Source: a bacterium
GTDB lineage: Bacteria; Desulfobacterota; Binatia; UBA12015
NCBI GenBank assembly: GCA_018970825.1
Contig: JAGWVP010000007.1
Location: forward strand, 1-16,732
DNA: 16,732 nucleotides
Direction of reading: 5' to 3'
Of this stretch, positions 1-6,496 are shown in pieces. Under the pieces are notes generated by a model. It did no database searches, was not told the DNA's origin, and saw only the letters and a list, made by a program, of their open reading frames with translations. Position numbers and translations under genes: made by a program. Position 1 is the stretch's first letter. Every line of letters starts with the position of its first letter.

Positions 1-5
1 GCAAG

Positions 6-935
6 ATGAAGATCGGCATCGGCATCGGCGAGATCGCGGGCAGCCCCGCCACGATCGACGACCTCGTCGGGCAGGTGAAGCAGGCGGAGGCGGACGGCTT
101 CGACTCGGCCTGGTTCGCGCAGATCTTCGGTGTCGACGCGATCACGGCGTGCGCCCTCGCCGGCCGCGAGACGAGCCGGATCGAGCTCGGGACTGCCGTC
201 GTCCCGACCTATCCCCGCCACCCGACCGCGATGGCGACGCAGGCGCTCACCGCGAACGCCGCCTGCCGCGGGCGCTTCGCGCTCGGCATCGGGCTCTCCC
301 ACCAGCTGGTCATCGAGGGGATGCTTGGTCTGTCCTTCGCGAAGCCCTTCACCCACATGCGCGAGTACGTCTCGGTGCTCCGTCCTTTGCTCGAGCAGGG
401 ATCCGCCAGCTTCTCGGGCAGCGAGTTCCGGGTGAACGCGAACGTCTCGGTGACGGGCGCGACGCCGCCGCCGCTGCTCGTCGCGGCTCTCGCGCCGAAG
501 ATGCTGGCGCTCGCGGGCACGGAGGCCGCCGGCACGATCACCTGGATGACCGGGCCGCGCACGTTGCGCGAGCACACGATCCCCAGCATCTCCGAGGCCG
601 CCGCGAAGGCCGGTCGCCCCGCGCCGCGCGTCGTCTGCGGGCTCCCGATCGCCGTGTGCGACGACGCCGCGGGCGCCCGCGAGAAGGCCGGTCGAGCCTT
701 CTCGGTCTACGGCATGCTGCCGTCCTACCGGGCGATGATGGACCGCGAGGGCGTCGAGGGCCCAGCCCAGCTCGCGATCGTCGGCGACGAGGCCGCGGTG
801 CGCGGCCAGCTCGACGCGCTCGAGTCGATCGGCGTCACCGACTTCCTCGCCGCGCCGTTCCCGGCCGACGGAGACGCGCGCGCCTCGATCGCCCGGACGC
901 GCGCCCTGCTCGTGGACCTCGTCCGGGCGCGCTGA
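6..935 (+). CDS. LLM-class F420-dependent oxidoreductase (TIGR03564-like)
   Basis: This 309-residue protein is a luciferase-like monooxygenase-fold (TIM-barrel) oxidoreductase, expected to be cytosolic and to use F420 or FMN. The start MKIGIGIGEIAG is the first beta strand of the family. The segments IELGTAVVPTYPRHP (about residues 60-75), GRFALGIGLSHQ (about 89-100), PPPLLVAALAPKML and GTITWMTGP resemble the TIGR03564 subgroup of probable F420-dependent enzymes. The length is normal and the frame is intact. Only five bases lie upstream, so neither a promoter nor a ribosome binding site can be judged and an earlier start outside the window is possible. Its stop is one base before the GTG of the next LLM gene, so the two are almost surely cotranscribed. 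The substrate is unknown. Confidence 0.88.
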   Translation: MKIGIGIGEIAGSPATIDDLVGQVKQAEADGFDSAWFAQIFGVDAITACALAGRETSRIELGTAVVPTYPRHPTAMATQALTANAACRGRFALGIGLSHQLVIEGMLGLSFAKPFTHMREYVSVLRPLLEQGSASFSGSEFRVNANVSVTGATPPPLLVAALAPKMLALAGTEAAGTITWMTGPRTLREHTIPSISEAAAKAGRPAPRVVCGLPIAVCDDAAGAREKAGRAFSVYGMLPSYRAMMDREGVEGPAQLAIVGDEAAVRGQLDALESIGVTDFLAAPFPADGDARASIARTRALLVDLVRAR

Positions 936-936
936 C

Positions 937-1788
937 GTGAAGGTCGGCATCCCGCTCTTCATGCTCCGGCACGAGCAGCTCGTGCCGATCGCGGAGGTGG
1001 CCGAGGAGGTCGGTCTCGAGTCGGTGTGGATGCCCGAGCACCTCGTCTTCCCCGCGGTCGTCCGCAGCCGCTACCCCTACGCGGAAGACGGCACGCCGCC
1101 CGCCATCCGGCCGGAGACGCCGCTGCTCGACCCGCTGATCGTGCTGGCGCAGGTCGCCGCGCGCACCTCGCGGCTGCGGCTCGGCACGAACGTCTACGTC
1201 CTGCCACTGCGACACCCGATCGCGGTCGCGCGGATGGCGACCACGCTCGACGTGCTCTCCGGCGGCCGCTTCTCGTTCGGCGTCGGCGCCGGCTGGCTCG
1301 AGGAGGAGTTCGAGGCGGTCGGCGCGGAGTTCTCGCGCCGGGGCGCGCTCGTCCGCGAGTCGGTGCGCGCGATGAAGGCGTTGTGGACGGAAGCGGAGCC
1401 GACCTTCCGCGGCCGGACGTGGTCGTTCGGGCCGGTGCGCTTCGAGCCCAAGCCGGTGCAGAAGCCGCATCCCCCGATCCTCGTCGGCGGCGAGAGCGAA
1501 GCCGCGATCCGGCGTGCGGCGGCGATCGGAGACGGCTGGTACGGGGTGCGCCATACGCCGGAGAGCGTCGGACCGCAGGTCGAGCGGCTTCGCGCGGAAC
1601 TCGCGGTAGCGGGACGGGGCGGCGTGCCGTTCGAGATCACCGTGAGCACGAGCGCCGCCGCCCTCGACCGCGACGCCCTGCGACGCTTCGAGGACGCGGG
1701 CGTCGACCGCGTCGTGGCCCTTCCCTGGTCCCGTGCGCGGGAGGCCGAGGACGCCGTGCGCCGGTTCGCCGGCAGGCTCCTCGGCTGA
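937..1788 (+). CDS. LLM-class F420-dependent oxidoreductase (TIGR03619 / Rv2161c-like)
   Basis: This 283-residue luciferase-like protein is a second probable F420- or flavin-dependent oxidoreductase. It begins MKVGIPLFML and carries family segments ESVWMPEHLVFP (about 28-39), TSRLRLGTNVYVLPLRHP (about 75-92), GGRFSFGVGAGWLEEEF (about 109-125), KPHPPILVGGESEAAIRRAA (about 175-194) and GDGWYG. These fit the Rv2161c-like subgroup. The GTG start at 937 follows the upstream stop (933-935) by one base, so translation is probably coupled; there is no separate Shine-Dalgarno beyond the end of the first gene. The two genes are not close duplicates: they share the fold but belong to different subfamilies. 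The substrate cannot be inferred; oxidation or reduction of a hydrophobic metabolite is a guess. Confidence 0.88.
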   Translation: MKVGIPLFMLRHEQLVPIAEVAEEVGLESVWMPEHLVFPAVVRSRYPYAEDGTPPAIRPETPLLDPLIVLAQVAARTSRLRLGTNVYVLPLRHPIAVARMATTLDVLSGGRFSFGVGAGWLEEEFEAVGAEFSRRGALVRESVRAMKALWTEAEPTFRGRTWSFGPVRFEPKPVQKPHPPILVGGESEAAIRRAAAIGDGWYGVRHTPESVGPQVERLRAELAVAGRGGVPFEITVSTSAAALDRDALRRFEDAGVDRVVALPWSRAREAEDAVRRFAGRLLG

Positions 1789-1835
1789 GAGGCCGATCGC
1801 GTCCCGCGGCGCTCCCCGGTCGGGCCGCGCCGCGC

Positions 1836-1895
1836 TAGCATCGGGTTCGGGCCGGCTCGCCCTCGGGGCATCGTCGATGCCGGCCGGGAGGAGGA
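1836..1895 (+). promoter_or_regulatory. -10-like element, leader hairpin and strong SD before the Hcp-fold gene
   Basis: TAGCAT (1836-1841) resembles a -10 hexamer. It would start transcription near 1849 and give a leader of about 50 nt. The leader holds an inverted repeat GGCAT-CGTCG-ATGCC (about 1867-1881) and then the Shine-Dalgarno GGGAGGAGGA (1886-1895), four bases before the GTG at 1899. No good -35 is visible, so the promoter call is tentative. The SD is strong and decides the start. Confidence 0.4.
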
Positions 1896-1898
1896 TCC

Positions 1899-2399
1899 GT
1901 GACTCGTCGTCTCGCCCGCCGCATCGCGTTCGCGCTCGCGCTCGTCTCCGCGCTGGTCCCCGGTGCTCGCCCCGCGTGCGCGCGCGAGTTCCGCACGATC
2001 GGCACTCTCTGGGTGCCGGAGATCGAATCCGTCCGGGGGCTGCCCGTGGTCTCGTTCTCGCAGCTCTCGGACACCGGTTCGCGAGGGGCCCCGTGGCTCC
2101 AGCCGCTGCGGCTGACGAAGCGTCTCGACGCCGGGTCGCCGCTCCTGCTCGAAGCGATGGCTATGGGCCGTCGCCTCCAGACGGTGCAGGTGCGCCTGCA
2201 GGCGAGCGGTCCACAGCCGCAGGTCGACTGGACGCTGAGCGACGTCGTGGTGGTCGCCCACGAGGTCGGACCCGCCAAGAACGATCCGACGATCTACGAG
2301 ACCATCTCCCTTCGCCCCGCGAGGATGAGAATGGACGTCTCGACGGCGAGCGGGACGGTGGGGACCTGCTGGGACTGGGCTCAGCGTCGTCCCTGCTGA
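1899..2399 (+). CDS. Secreted Hcp-fold (type VI tube-like) protein
   Basis: This 166-residue protein has an N-terminal signal peptide (RR-rich n-region, hydrophobic 9-22, likely cut after PACA, residue 28). The mature part reads like the Hcp1 family (Pfam T6SS_HCP): LRLTKRLDAGSPLLLEAMAMGR (about 70-91) matches the conserved 'tkpiDkaSPlLleA...G' strand-helix segment. It is followed by TVQVRLQ, WTLSDVVVVAHEV (111-123) and ETISLRPARMRMDV (134-147), the usual 'y.itLedvlvs... E.vsLny.ki' strands. The end CWDWAQRRPC resembles the closing 'gWD...N' strand, so I read the stop as natural and not a frameshift. True T6SS Hcp lacks a signal peptide, and no other T6SS gene lies here, so an exported Hcp-like protein of unknown role is more likely than a secretion tube. 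The GTG start is set by the SD at 1886-1895. Confidence 0.68.
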   Translation: MTRRLARRIAFALALVSALVPGARPACAREFRTIGTLWVPEIESVRGLPVVSFSQLSDTGSRGAPWLQPLRLTKRLDAGSPLLLEAMAMGRRLQTVQVRLQASGPQPQVDWTLSDVVVVAHEVGPAKNDPTIYETISLRPARMRMDVSTASGTVGTCWDWAQRRPC

Positions 2400-2427
2400 C
2401 GGAGATTCACCGGTTCGGACCGACGCT

Positions 2428-2454
2428 CGGGACGCCGTTTTCGACGGCGTCCCG
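2428..2454. terminator. Bidirectional hairpin between convergent genes
   Basis: CGGGACGCCGT and ACGGCGTCCCG form a perfect 11-bp inverted repeat around the 5-nt loop TTTCG. It lies midway in the 88-bp gap between the Hcp-fold gene (stop 2399) and folE (stop 2488). There is no U-tract on either side, so it could be a bidirectional terminator or an RNA-end stabiliser. Confidence 0.6.
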
Positions 2455-2487
2455 GAATCTCGGATCCGGCCGGGTGGTCCGCAGGAA

Positions 2488-3231
2488 TCAGGCCTGGCGG
2501 ATGTCCATCAGCGACATCACCTCGCGTCGAGCATCGCCGTCGCGGCGGTAGTGGCCGCGCACCCCGAGGGTGCGCGTGACGGCGCCGGGCTTCTTTGCAC
2601 CGCGGAGCCTCATGCAGAGGTGCTCCGCCTCCAGCACGACGCAGATGCCGCGCGGGGCGAGGTGCTCCTCGAGGGCGTCGCAGATCTGCTCCGTCAGCCG
2701 CTCCTGCAACTGGGGCCGCCGCGCGAAGACGTCGACCGTGCGCGCGAGCTTCGAGAGTCCGACGACCCGGTCGCTCGACGGCAGGTAGGCGACGTGGGCC
2801 TTGCCGAAGAAGGGCAGGAAGTGGTGCTCGCAGGTGCTGTGGAACTCGATGCCGCTCACGACCACGGCCTGCTGCGTCGCCTGCTCGAAGGCGGTGGCCA
2901 GGTGTCGTGACGGGTCCTCGGAAAGACCGGAGAAGAGTTCGCCGTAGGCCTTGGCCACCCGGCGAGGCGTATCCCGGAGGCCGTCCCGATCGGGGTTCTC
3001 GCCGATCGCGAGCAGGATCTCGCGGAACGCCCGCTCGATGCGGGGCACGTCGACGGCAGCGGGAAGGGCGGGCGGGGTGGAAGCGGGCGCATCCTCGCCT
3101 CGGCTTCGCAGTCGCCGCGTGAGGGCGGCGTTCCAGTCGAGGATGGTTCCCTCGGCCGGGGCCGCGGACAGGGGGATGAAGGGCATCGCTGCCTCTTCGA
3201 GGCGGAGGGCCGAATCGTTCAAATCGTTCAT
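2488..3231 (-). CDS. folE: GTP cyclohydrolase I (FolE), zinc-dependent
   Basis: FolE converts GTP to 7,8-dihydroneopterin triphosphate, the first step of tetrahydrofolate synthesis (also feeding biopterin and deazapurine routes), as a cytosolic homodecamer. With the 247-residue start used here, zinc ligands are seen in STCEHHFLPFFGKAHVAYLP (Cys134, His137) and EAEHLCMRLRGAKKPGA (Cys206), with ENPDRDGLRDTPRRV (78-92) and VVGLSKLAR (156-164) typical of the family. Residues 1-60 are a weakly conserved N-terminal extension; the catalytic part is of normal size. The ATG at 3231 lies seven bases after a -10-like TATTCT, implying a leaderless start. The alternative ATG at 3186 has an upstream AAGAGG and would give 232 residues. 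Reading further upstream to 3390 is unlikely, since it crosses the promoter. No other folate gene adjoins it. Confidence 0.95.
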   Translation of the reverse strand: MNDLNDSALRLEEAAMPFIPLSAAPAEGTILDWNAALTRRLRSRGEDAPASTPPALPAAVDVPRIERAFREILLAIGENPDRDGLRDTPRRVAKAYGELFSGLSEDPSRHLATAFEQATQQAVVVSGIEFHSTCEHHFLPFFGKAHVAYLPSSDRVVGLSKLARTVDVFARRPQLQERLTEQICDALEEHLAPRGICVVLEAEHLCMRLRGAKKPGAVTRTLGVRGHYRRDGDARREVMSLMDIRQA

Positions 3232-3238
3232 AACGGTC

Positions 3239-3266
3239 AGAATAGTCGGATCGGTGCCGGGGTCAA
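3239..3266 (-). promoter_or_regulatory. Sigma70-like promoter of folE
   Basis: Read on the minus strand, TTGACC (3261-3266), a 16-nt spacer and TATTCT (3239-3244) form a good sigma70-type promoter. Predicted transcription starts near 3231-3233, at the ATG of folE, so the mRNA would be leaderless or use the internal ATG at 3186. Confidence 0.6.
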
Positions 3267-3417
3267 GGGGGAAAGCCCCGTCGGTAACGGCATGACTTCC
3301 CTCGGGGAAGGCCTCCCCCCGGGCGCAGCCGGGTATCGGCGCCGGATCCTGCCACCCCGCTGCAAGCCATCGGTGCCTGCCTCGGGGCATCGCGAATGGT
3401 TTTGATGCTTTCCGACC

Positions 3418-3456
3418 CGGGCCGGTTCGGGCATCATCCGGCCCGAAGGAAGGAGG
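3418..3456 (+). promoter_or_regulatory. Leader hairpin and SD of the DUF1566 gene
   Basis: CGGGCCGG (3418-3425) and CCGGCCCG (3438-3445) form a perfect 8-bp stem with a 12-nt loop, directly followed by the Shine-Dalgarno AAGGAGGA (about 3448-3455). The ATG at 3465 is chosen over the upstream in-frame ATG at 3396 because of this SD and the signal peptide that follows. The hairpin could influence ribosome access; no promoter hexamers are clear. Confidence 0.4.
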
Positions 3457-3464
3457 ACTTCCCC

Positions 3465-4094
3465 ATGCTCAGGATCCTGACCCTTGCCTTCGCGACCCTG
3501 CTGCTCGTGACGACGGAGGCAGACGCGACCCGCCCGACGAAGGGCCGACCGATCAAGACCGGCCAGACGACGAGCCGCGGCCCGGGCAGCGACGGCGACC
3601 TGCAGACGGGCCTGTCTCCGATGCTGAAGGACCTAGGGAACGGCGTCATCAAGGACCAGCGCACGGGACTCTTCTGGGAAAAGAAGTCCGACGACGCGTC
3701 GATTCACGACAAGGACTTCAGCTACTCCTGGGGACAGGGCGTGAGCCCGTATTCGATGAACGGGACGATGGTCACGGTCTTCCTCGCGTCCCTGAACACG
3801 CCGCCGTGCTTCGGAGGCTTTTGCGACTGGCGGATCCCGAACATCAAGGAACTGCTGTCGCTCGTCGACTACGGCACCCCGTACCCCAAGACCTTCGGTG
3901 CCTTCGACACGGGCTGCGCGGCCAGCTGCACCGTGAAGACCTGCAGTTGTACGCGAGACGGTCGGTACTGGTCGTCGACGTCGGACTGGGCGGGCGCAGA
4001 TTACGCGTGGTACGTGAACTTCAGCTTCGGCAATGGCGGCACCGCCGGGAAGACGACGAACTACTACGTCCGTGCCGTTCGCGGCGGCTCGTGA
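3465..4094 (+). CDS. Secreted DUF1566 (Lcl C-terminal domain) protein
   Basis: This 209-residue protein has a Sec signal peptide (MLRILTLAFATLLLVTTEADA, likely cut after residue 21), a polar linker and a DUF1566/Lcl_C domain from about residue 60. Diagnostic segments are VIKDQRTGLFWEKK (61-74), CDWRIPNIKELLSLVDY (120-136), YWSSTSDWAGADYAWYVNFSFGNGG (168-192) and the closing YYVRAVRGG. Six cysteines (115, 120, 151, 155, 160, 162) lie in the exported domain and could form disulfides. Homologous domains occur in many exported and lipid-anchored bacterial proteins, often fused to other modules; the biochemical role is not established. There is no lipobox, so it should be periplasmic or secreted. 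Its nearest neighbour on the same strand is over 4 kb downstream, so it is probably monocistronic. Confidence 0.85.
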   Translation: MLRILTLAFATLLLVTTEADATRPTKGRPIKTGQTTSRGPGSDGDLQTGLSPMLKDLGNGVIKDQRTGLFWEKKSDDASIHDKDFSYSWGQGVSPYSMNGTMVTVFLASLNTPPCFGGFCDWRIPNIKELLSLVDYGTPYPKTFGAFDTGCAASCTVKTCSCTRDGRYWSSTSDWAGADYAWYVNFSFGNGGTAGKTTNYYVRAVRGGS

Positions 4095-4118
4095 CTTGAC
4101 CCTTTGACTCCGGCCTCC

Positions 4119-4178
4119 GGTGCCCACGCGGTGCCGGGTGGCCGGATCGGCTTGGTGCCCGGCATCCCTGCGGTGCCG
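4119..4178. repeat. Imperfect direct repeats and hairpin in a 222-bp convergent gap
   Basis: The gap 4095-4316 holds no credible gene. Two copies of a GGTGCCC...CGGTGCCG pattern occur (4119-4125 with 4129-4136, and 4154-4160 with 4171-4178). TGCCGGG (4132-4138) can pair with CCCGGCA (4158-4164), giving a 7-bp stem that may end transcription of the DUF1566 gene. The rest of the gap is GC-rich with nothing recognised. Confidence 0.35.
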
Positions 4179-4316
4179 CGCCGCCCGTCCTCCCCGGTCT
4201 TCGCGTGCAGGGCAGGAGCCCCCCGCCCGACCTGAGCGAGTGTCTGGCCTCGGCGGCCGGGGCGAGGCAGCCAGCGCCCCAGGGGTGGGCCGGCCATCGC
4301 CCCGGGACCCGGTCGG

Positions 4317-5228
4317 TCAGCGGCCCCCGGTTGCCTGCGCGAAGCGCGCCGCCCGGACGTCGACACCGCGAGCCGGGGGCAGGGAGGCCGCGGCGCTCTC
4401 GGCGGCGGCAGCCCGATCCGCCCCCGAGGGGTGGTCGCTCGTGAAGCCGCCGCCGTCGAAGTTCACGCGCCGCAGCAGGGTGGCGAGAGCCTTGGGCGAG
4501 TACCCGGTCTCGGCGAGCAACTGCACGGCGAGGCGGTCGGCCTCGGCCTCCTGCTCGCGGCTGAAGCCCTTCGTGACGACCTCGGTCACGACCTCCTGCA
4601 CCGACGAACCGAACAGCCCGGTGAGCTTCGACTGCGACCCGCGAGTCATCTCGGTCCCGACGATGTTCGCGGCCTCCGCGAGGTTGCTCTCGCGGATCGC
4701 CGTGAGCCCGTGGTGGAGCTGCACGTGCGCGATCTCGTGCGCGAGTGCGGCCGCGAGCTCGTCCTCGTCGGTCGCGGCGCCGACCAGCCCGCGGGTGACG
4801 AACACGTAGCCGCCGGGCGCGGCGATCGCGTTCACCGTCGACGACTCCATGAGCGTGAAGCGGTAGCCCTGGAAGGTCTCGCCGACGCTCGGCGACGACA
4901 GCACGATCGCCTGGCCGACGTCGGAGACGTAGTCGTCGAGTCTTGCGTCCGACGACACGCGCATCGAGGGCTTGGCGACGATCTCCGCCGCGACGCTGCG
5001 GCCGATGAAGTGCTCCTGCTCCGGGGTGACCGGCGCCGCCGCGCGCACGACGTGGCTTCCCGCGCGAAGCCCCTGCTGGACCTGGGTGATCGCGCCGGTC
5101 ATGCCGGTCATCGGCTTCGCGATCTCGAGCGCCTGGTCGACCGCGGCGCAGCCGCCGAGCCCGAGTGCGAGCGAGAGCGCGGCGCCGATGCCGCGGGCGG
5201 ACGTCCGGAATCCCGTCGCGGTCCTCAT
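4317..5228 (-). CDS. M48 family metalloprotease, lipoprotein
   Basis: This 303-residue protein is a zinc metalloprotease of peptidase family M48 (BepA/LoiP/Oma1-like), expected on the periplasmic face of a membrane. The signal peptide ends in a lipobox LGGC (Cys27). The catalytic HEIAH (His164, Glu165, His168) sits in AAALAHEIAHVQLHHG, preceded by the typical VNAIAAPGGYVFVTRGLV (132-149). The third ligand is in the ExxxD-type segment SREQEAEADRLAV (about 224-236), and a DHPSG segment follows at about 265-269. Relatives degrade misfolded envelope proteins. The ATG at 5228 is preceded by GGGAGGTG and overlaps the stop of the SH3 gene as ATGA, implying translational coupling. The C-terminal 25 residues are low complexity. 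Confidence 0.92.
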   Translation of the reverse strand: MRTATGFRTSARGIGAALSLALGLGGCAAVDQALEIAKPMTGMTGAITQVQQGLRAGSHVVRAAAPVTPEQEHFIGRSVAAEIVAKPSMRVSSDARLDDYVSDVGQAIVLSSPSVGETFQGYRFTLMESSTVNAIAAPGGYVFVTRGLVGAATDEDELAAALAHEIAHVQLHHGLTAIRESNLAEAANIVGTEMTRGSQSKLTGLFGSSVQEVVTEVVTKGFSREQEAEADRLAVQLLAETGYSPKALATLLRRVNFDGGGFTSDHPSGADRAAAAESAAASLPPARGVDVRAARFAQATGGR

Positions 5229-5716
5229 CGCGCACCTCCCGAGAGCTGGCCGGCGCGAGCGAACGCGGCGATCGCGGCCTCGTCGGGGCGCTGTGCGTCG
5301 ATCCGGTCGATCGTCGCGAAGGCCGCCGCGAGCTGTGGTCGGCTCGCGCGGAACGACTGCTCGGTCGCGGAGTCGAAGCCCTTCTGTCCGGCGCTCCGCT
5401 CGCTCGCCTCGACCTCGCTGCCGGTCAGCGCGCGGGCCATCGCGAGGCCACCGCTGCCGCCGCGCGAGATCGCGCTCTCGTGGAGCCAGCCCTCGACGCC
5501 GCCCGCCGACACGCGGACCCAGGGGGCCTCGGTGCGGAGGACCGTCACGCTCTCGCCCGAGTGCAGCACCCGGAGCGTCTCGCCGAATTTCGTCTTGGTC
5601 GCTCGCAGGCGCGCCTCGGCGGACGCGATGCGTGCCTCCTCGGCCGCGTGAGCGGTCGCGCATCCGAACCAGAGCGCGACCAGCAGGATTGCCGTCCACG
5701 CGGAGAGCCGTCGCAT
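5225..5716 (-). CDS. Periplasmic SH3-domain protein
   Basis: This 163-residue protein has a signal peptide (MRRLSAWTAILLVALWFGCATAHA, likely cut after residue 24). One bacterial SH3-type domain follows at about 35-85 (LRATKTKFGETLRVLHSGESVTVLRTEAPWVRVS...GVEGWLHESAI). Such domains often bind peptidoglycan stem peptides or partner proteins. The C-terminal half is Ala-rich, probably helical, with no known domain. The FGC at residue 19 is not a good lipobox because tryptophan sits at -3. The ATG at 5716 has a strong AAGGAGGA site six bases upstream. Its stop overlaps the start of the M48 protease, so the two proteins are likely made together and may act together in the envelope; a role as protease adaptor is inference. 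Confidence 0.8.
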   Translation of the reverse strand: MRRLSAWTAILLVALWFGCATAHAAEEARIASAEARLRATKTKFGETLRVLHSGESVTVLRTEAPWVRVSAGGVEGWLHESAISRGGSGGLAMARALTGSEVEASERSAGQKGFDSATEQSFRASRPQLAAAFATIDRIDAQRPDEAAIAAFARAGQLSGGAR

Positions 5717-5737
5717 GCGATCCTCCTTCGAGCCGGG

Positions 5738-5755
5738 GGCCCGGGTCCCCGGGCC
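5738..5755. repeat. GC-only palindrome between paiB-like and SH3 genes
   Basis: GGCCCGGG and CCCGGGCC are separated by two bases (TC), a near-perfect 18-bp palindrome of C and G. It lies in the 110-bp gap 5717-5826, just upstream of the SH3 gene's SD on the minus strand. It could be a weak terminator, a processing site or a protein-binding palindrome. TTGACC (minus strand, near 5791-5796) lies upstream but lacks a matching -10. Confidence 0.35.
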
Positions 5756-5826
5756 GCGACGGCCCGAACGCTCGCAGCGCCGACGCGCCGGGTCAAGCAG
5801 GCGGGCCACGGGGGTGCCGACGGTTC

Positions 5827-6474
5827 TCATCGGGAGACTCCCCGGGCAGCCGGAAGGGCCCTCGCTCGCGTCTCGGCGGCGAGCCGATCGGGGTTCGGTC
5901 GTCCCTCGAGGCCGGAGAGGATGCCCTCGACGTCGGCGACCCCGCGGTTCTGACCGAGCTTCGCCTTGCCCTCGATGCGCTCGACCTCGATCTCGAGGCC
6001 GACGATGCCGCGCAGGAGCGTGTCGATCCACTCCGGGGGAGCATCGGACACCGACCAGGGGACCGCCATCTCGCGCTCGTGCCGATCGGTCAGATCGCGG
6101 ACGTGGTCCGCGAGCCAGCGCGCGTCGTCGACCCGGCGAAGGCGCCCCCGGACCTGCACCGTGACGTAGTTCCACGTCGGGACGGCGCGATGGTGCTCGG
6201 CCTTCGACGGGTACCAGGAAGGACTCACGTAGCCGTCCGCCACGTCGAAGAGGACGAGCGCGGTCACGCCGTTGCGCGCGATCTCTGCGATCGGGTTCGC
6301 CCGGGCGCAGTGGCCGCGAAGGCGGCCGGGGGGCTCGGCATCGACGAGCCACGGCAGGAGCGAGGCCTCGAGACCCTCGGGCGACGGAACGACGAGAGTC
6401 CCGGCGGAGCGTCGGGCGGCGATCCGGAACAGCTCGTCGCGGTCGTCGATGCGGAAGTGCGCGGGTGCGTACAT
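5827..6474 (-). CDS. PaiB-like FMN-binding split-barrel protein
   Basis: This 215-residue protein matches the FMN_bind_2 / PaiB family along almost its whole length. Visible landmarks are MYAPAHFRIDDRDEL at the start, GRLRGHCARANP (50-61), GYVSPSWYPSK (81-91), AVPTWNYVTVQVRGRLR (97-113), LLRGIVGLEIEVERIEGKAKLGQN (153-176) and GVADVEGI. The family has the split-barrel flavin-binding fold. Bacillus PaiB was described as a repressor of protease synthesis and sporulation, but most members are uncharacterised and may be flavin enzymes, so a regulatory role here is only a guess. A GGGGGAGAG site lies six bases before the ATG. The start is 22 bases after the cyclase stop, so it is the second gene of that operon. 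Confidence 0.9.
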   Translation of the reverse strand: MYAPAHFRIDDRDELFRIAARRSAGTLVVPSPEGLEASLLPWLVDAEPPGRLRGHCARANPIAEIARNGVTALVLFDVADGYVSPSWYPSKAEHHRAVPTWNYVTVQVRGRLRRVDDARWLADHVRDLTDRHEREMAVPWSVSDAPPEWIDTLLRGIVGLEIEVERIEGKAKLGQNRGVADVEGILSGLEGRPNPDRLAAETRARALPAARGVSR

Positions 6475-6496
6475 GCGACTCTCCCCCCGGCTGCGG

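Noticed and set aside
1899..2399. Part of a type VI secretion cluster
   Set aside because: No Tss, VgrG or ClpV gene is present in the window, and the protein carries a Sec signal peptide.
2389..2551. Possible frameshift at the end of the Hcp-fold gene
   Set aside because: The end CWDWAQRRPC fits the closing strand of Hcp-like proteins, and the other two frames do not continue a recognisable domain.
3232..3390. N-terminal extension of FolE up to position 3390
   Set aside because: The extra 53 residues are not FolE-like and the reading crosses a good TTGACC-N16-TATTCT promoter.
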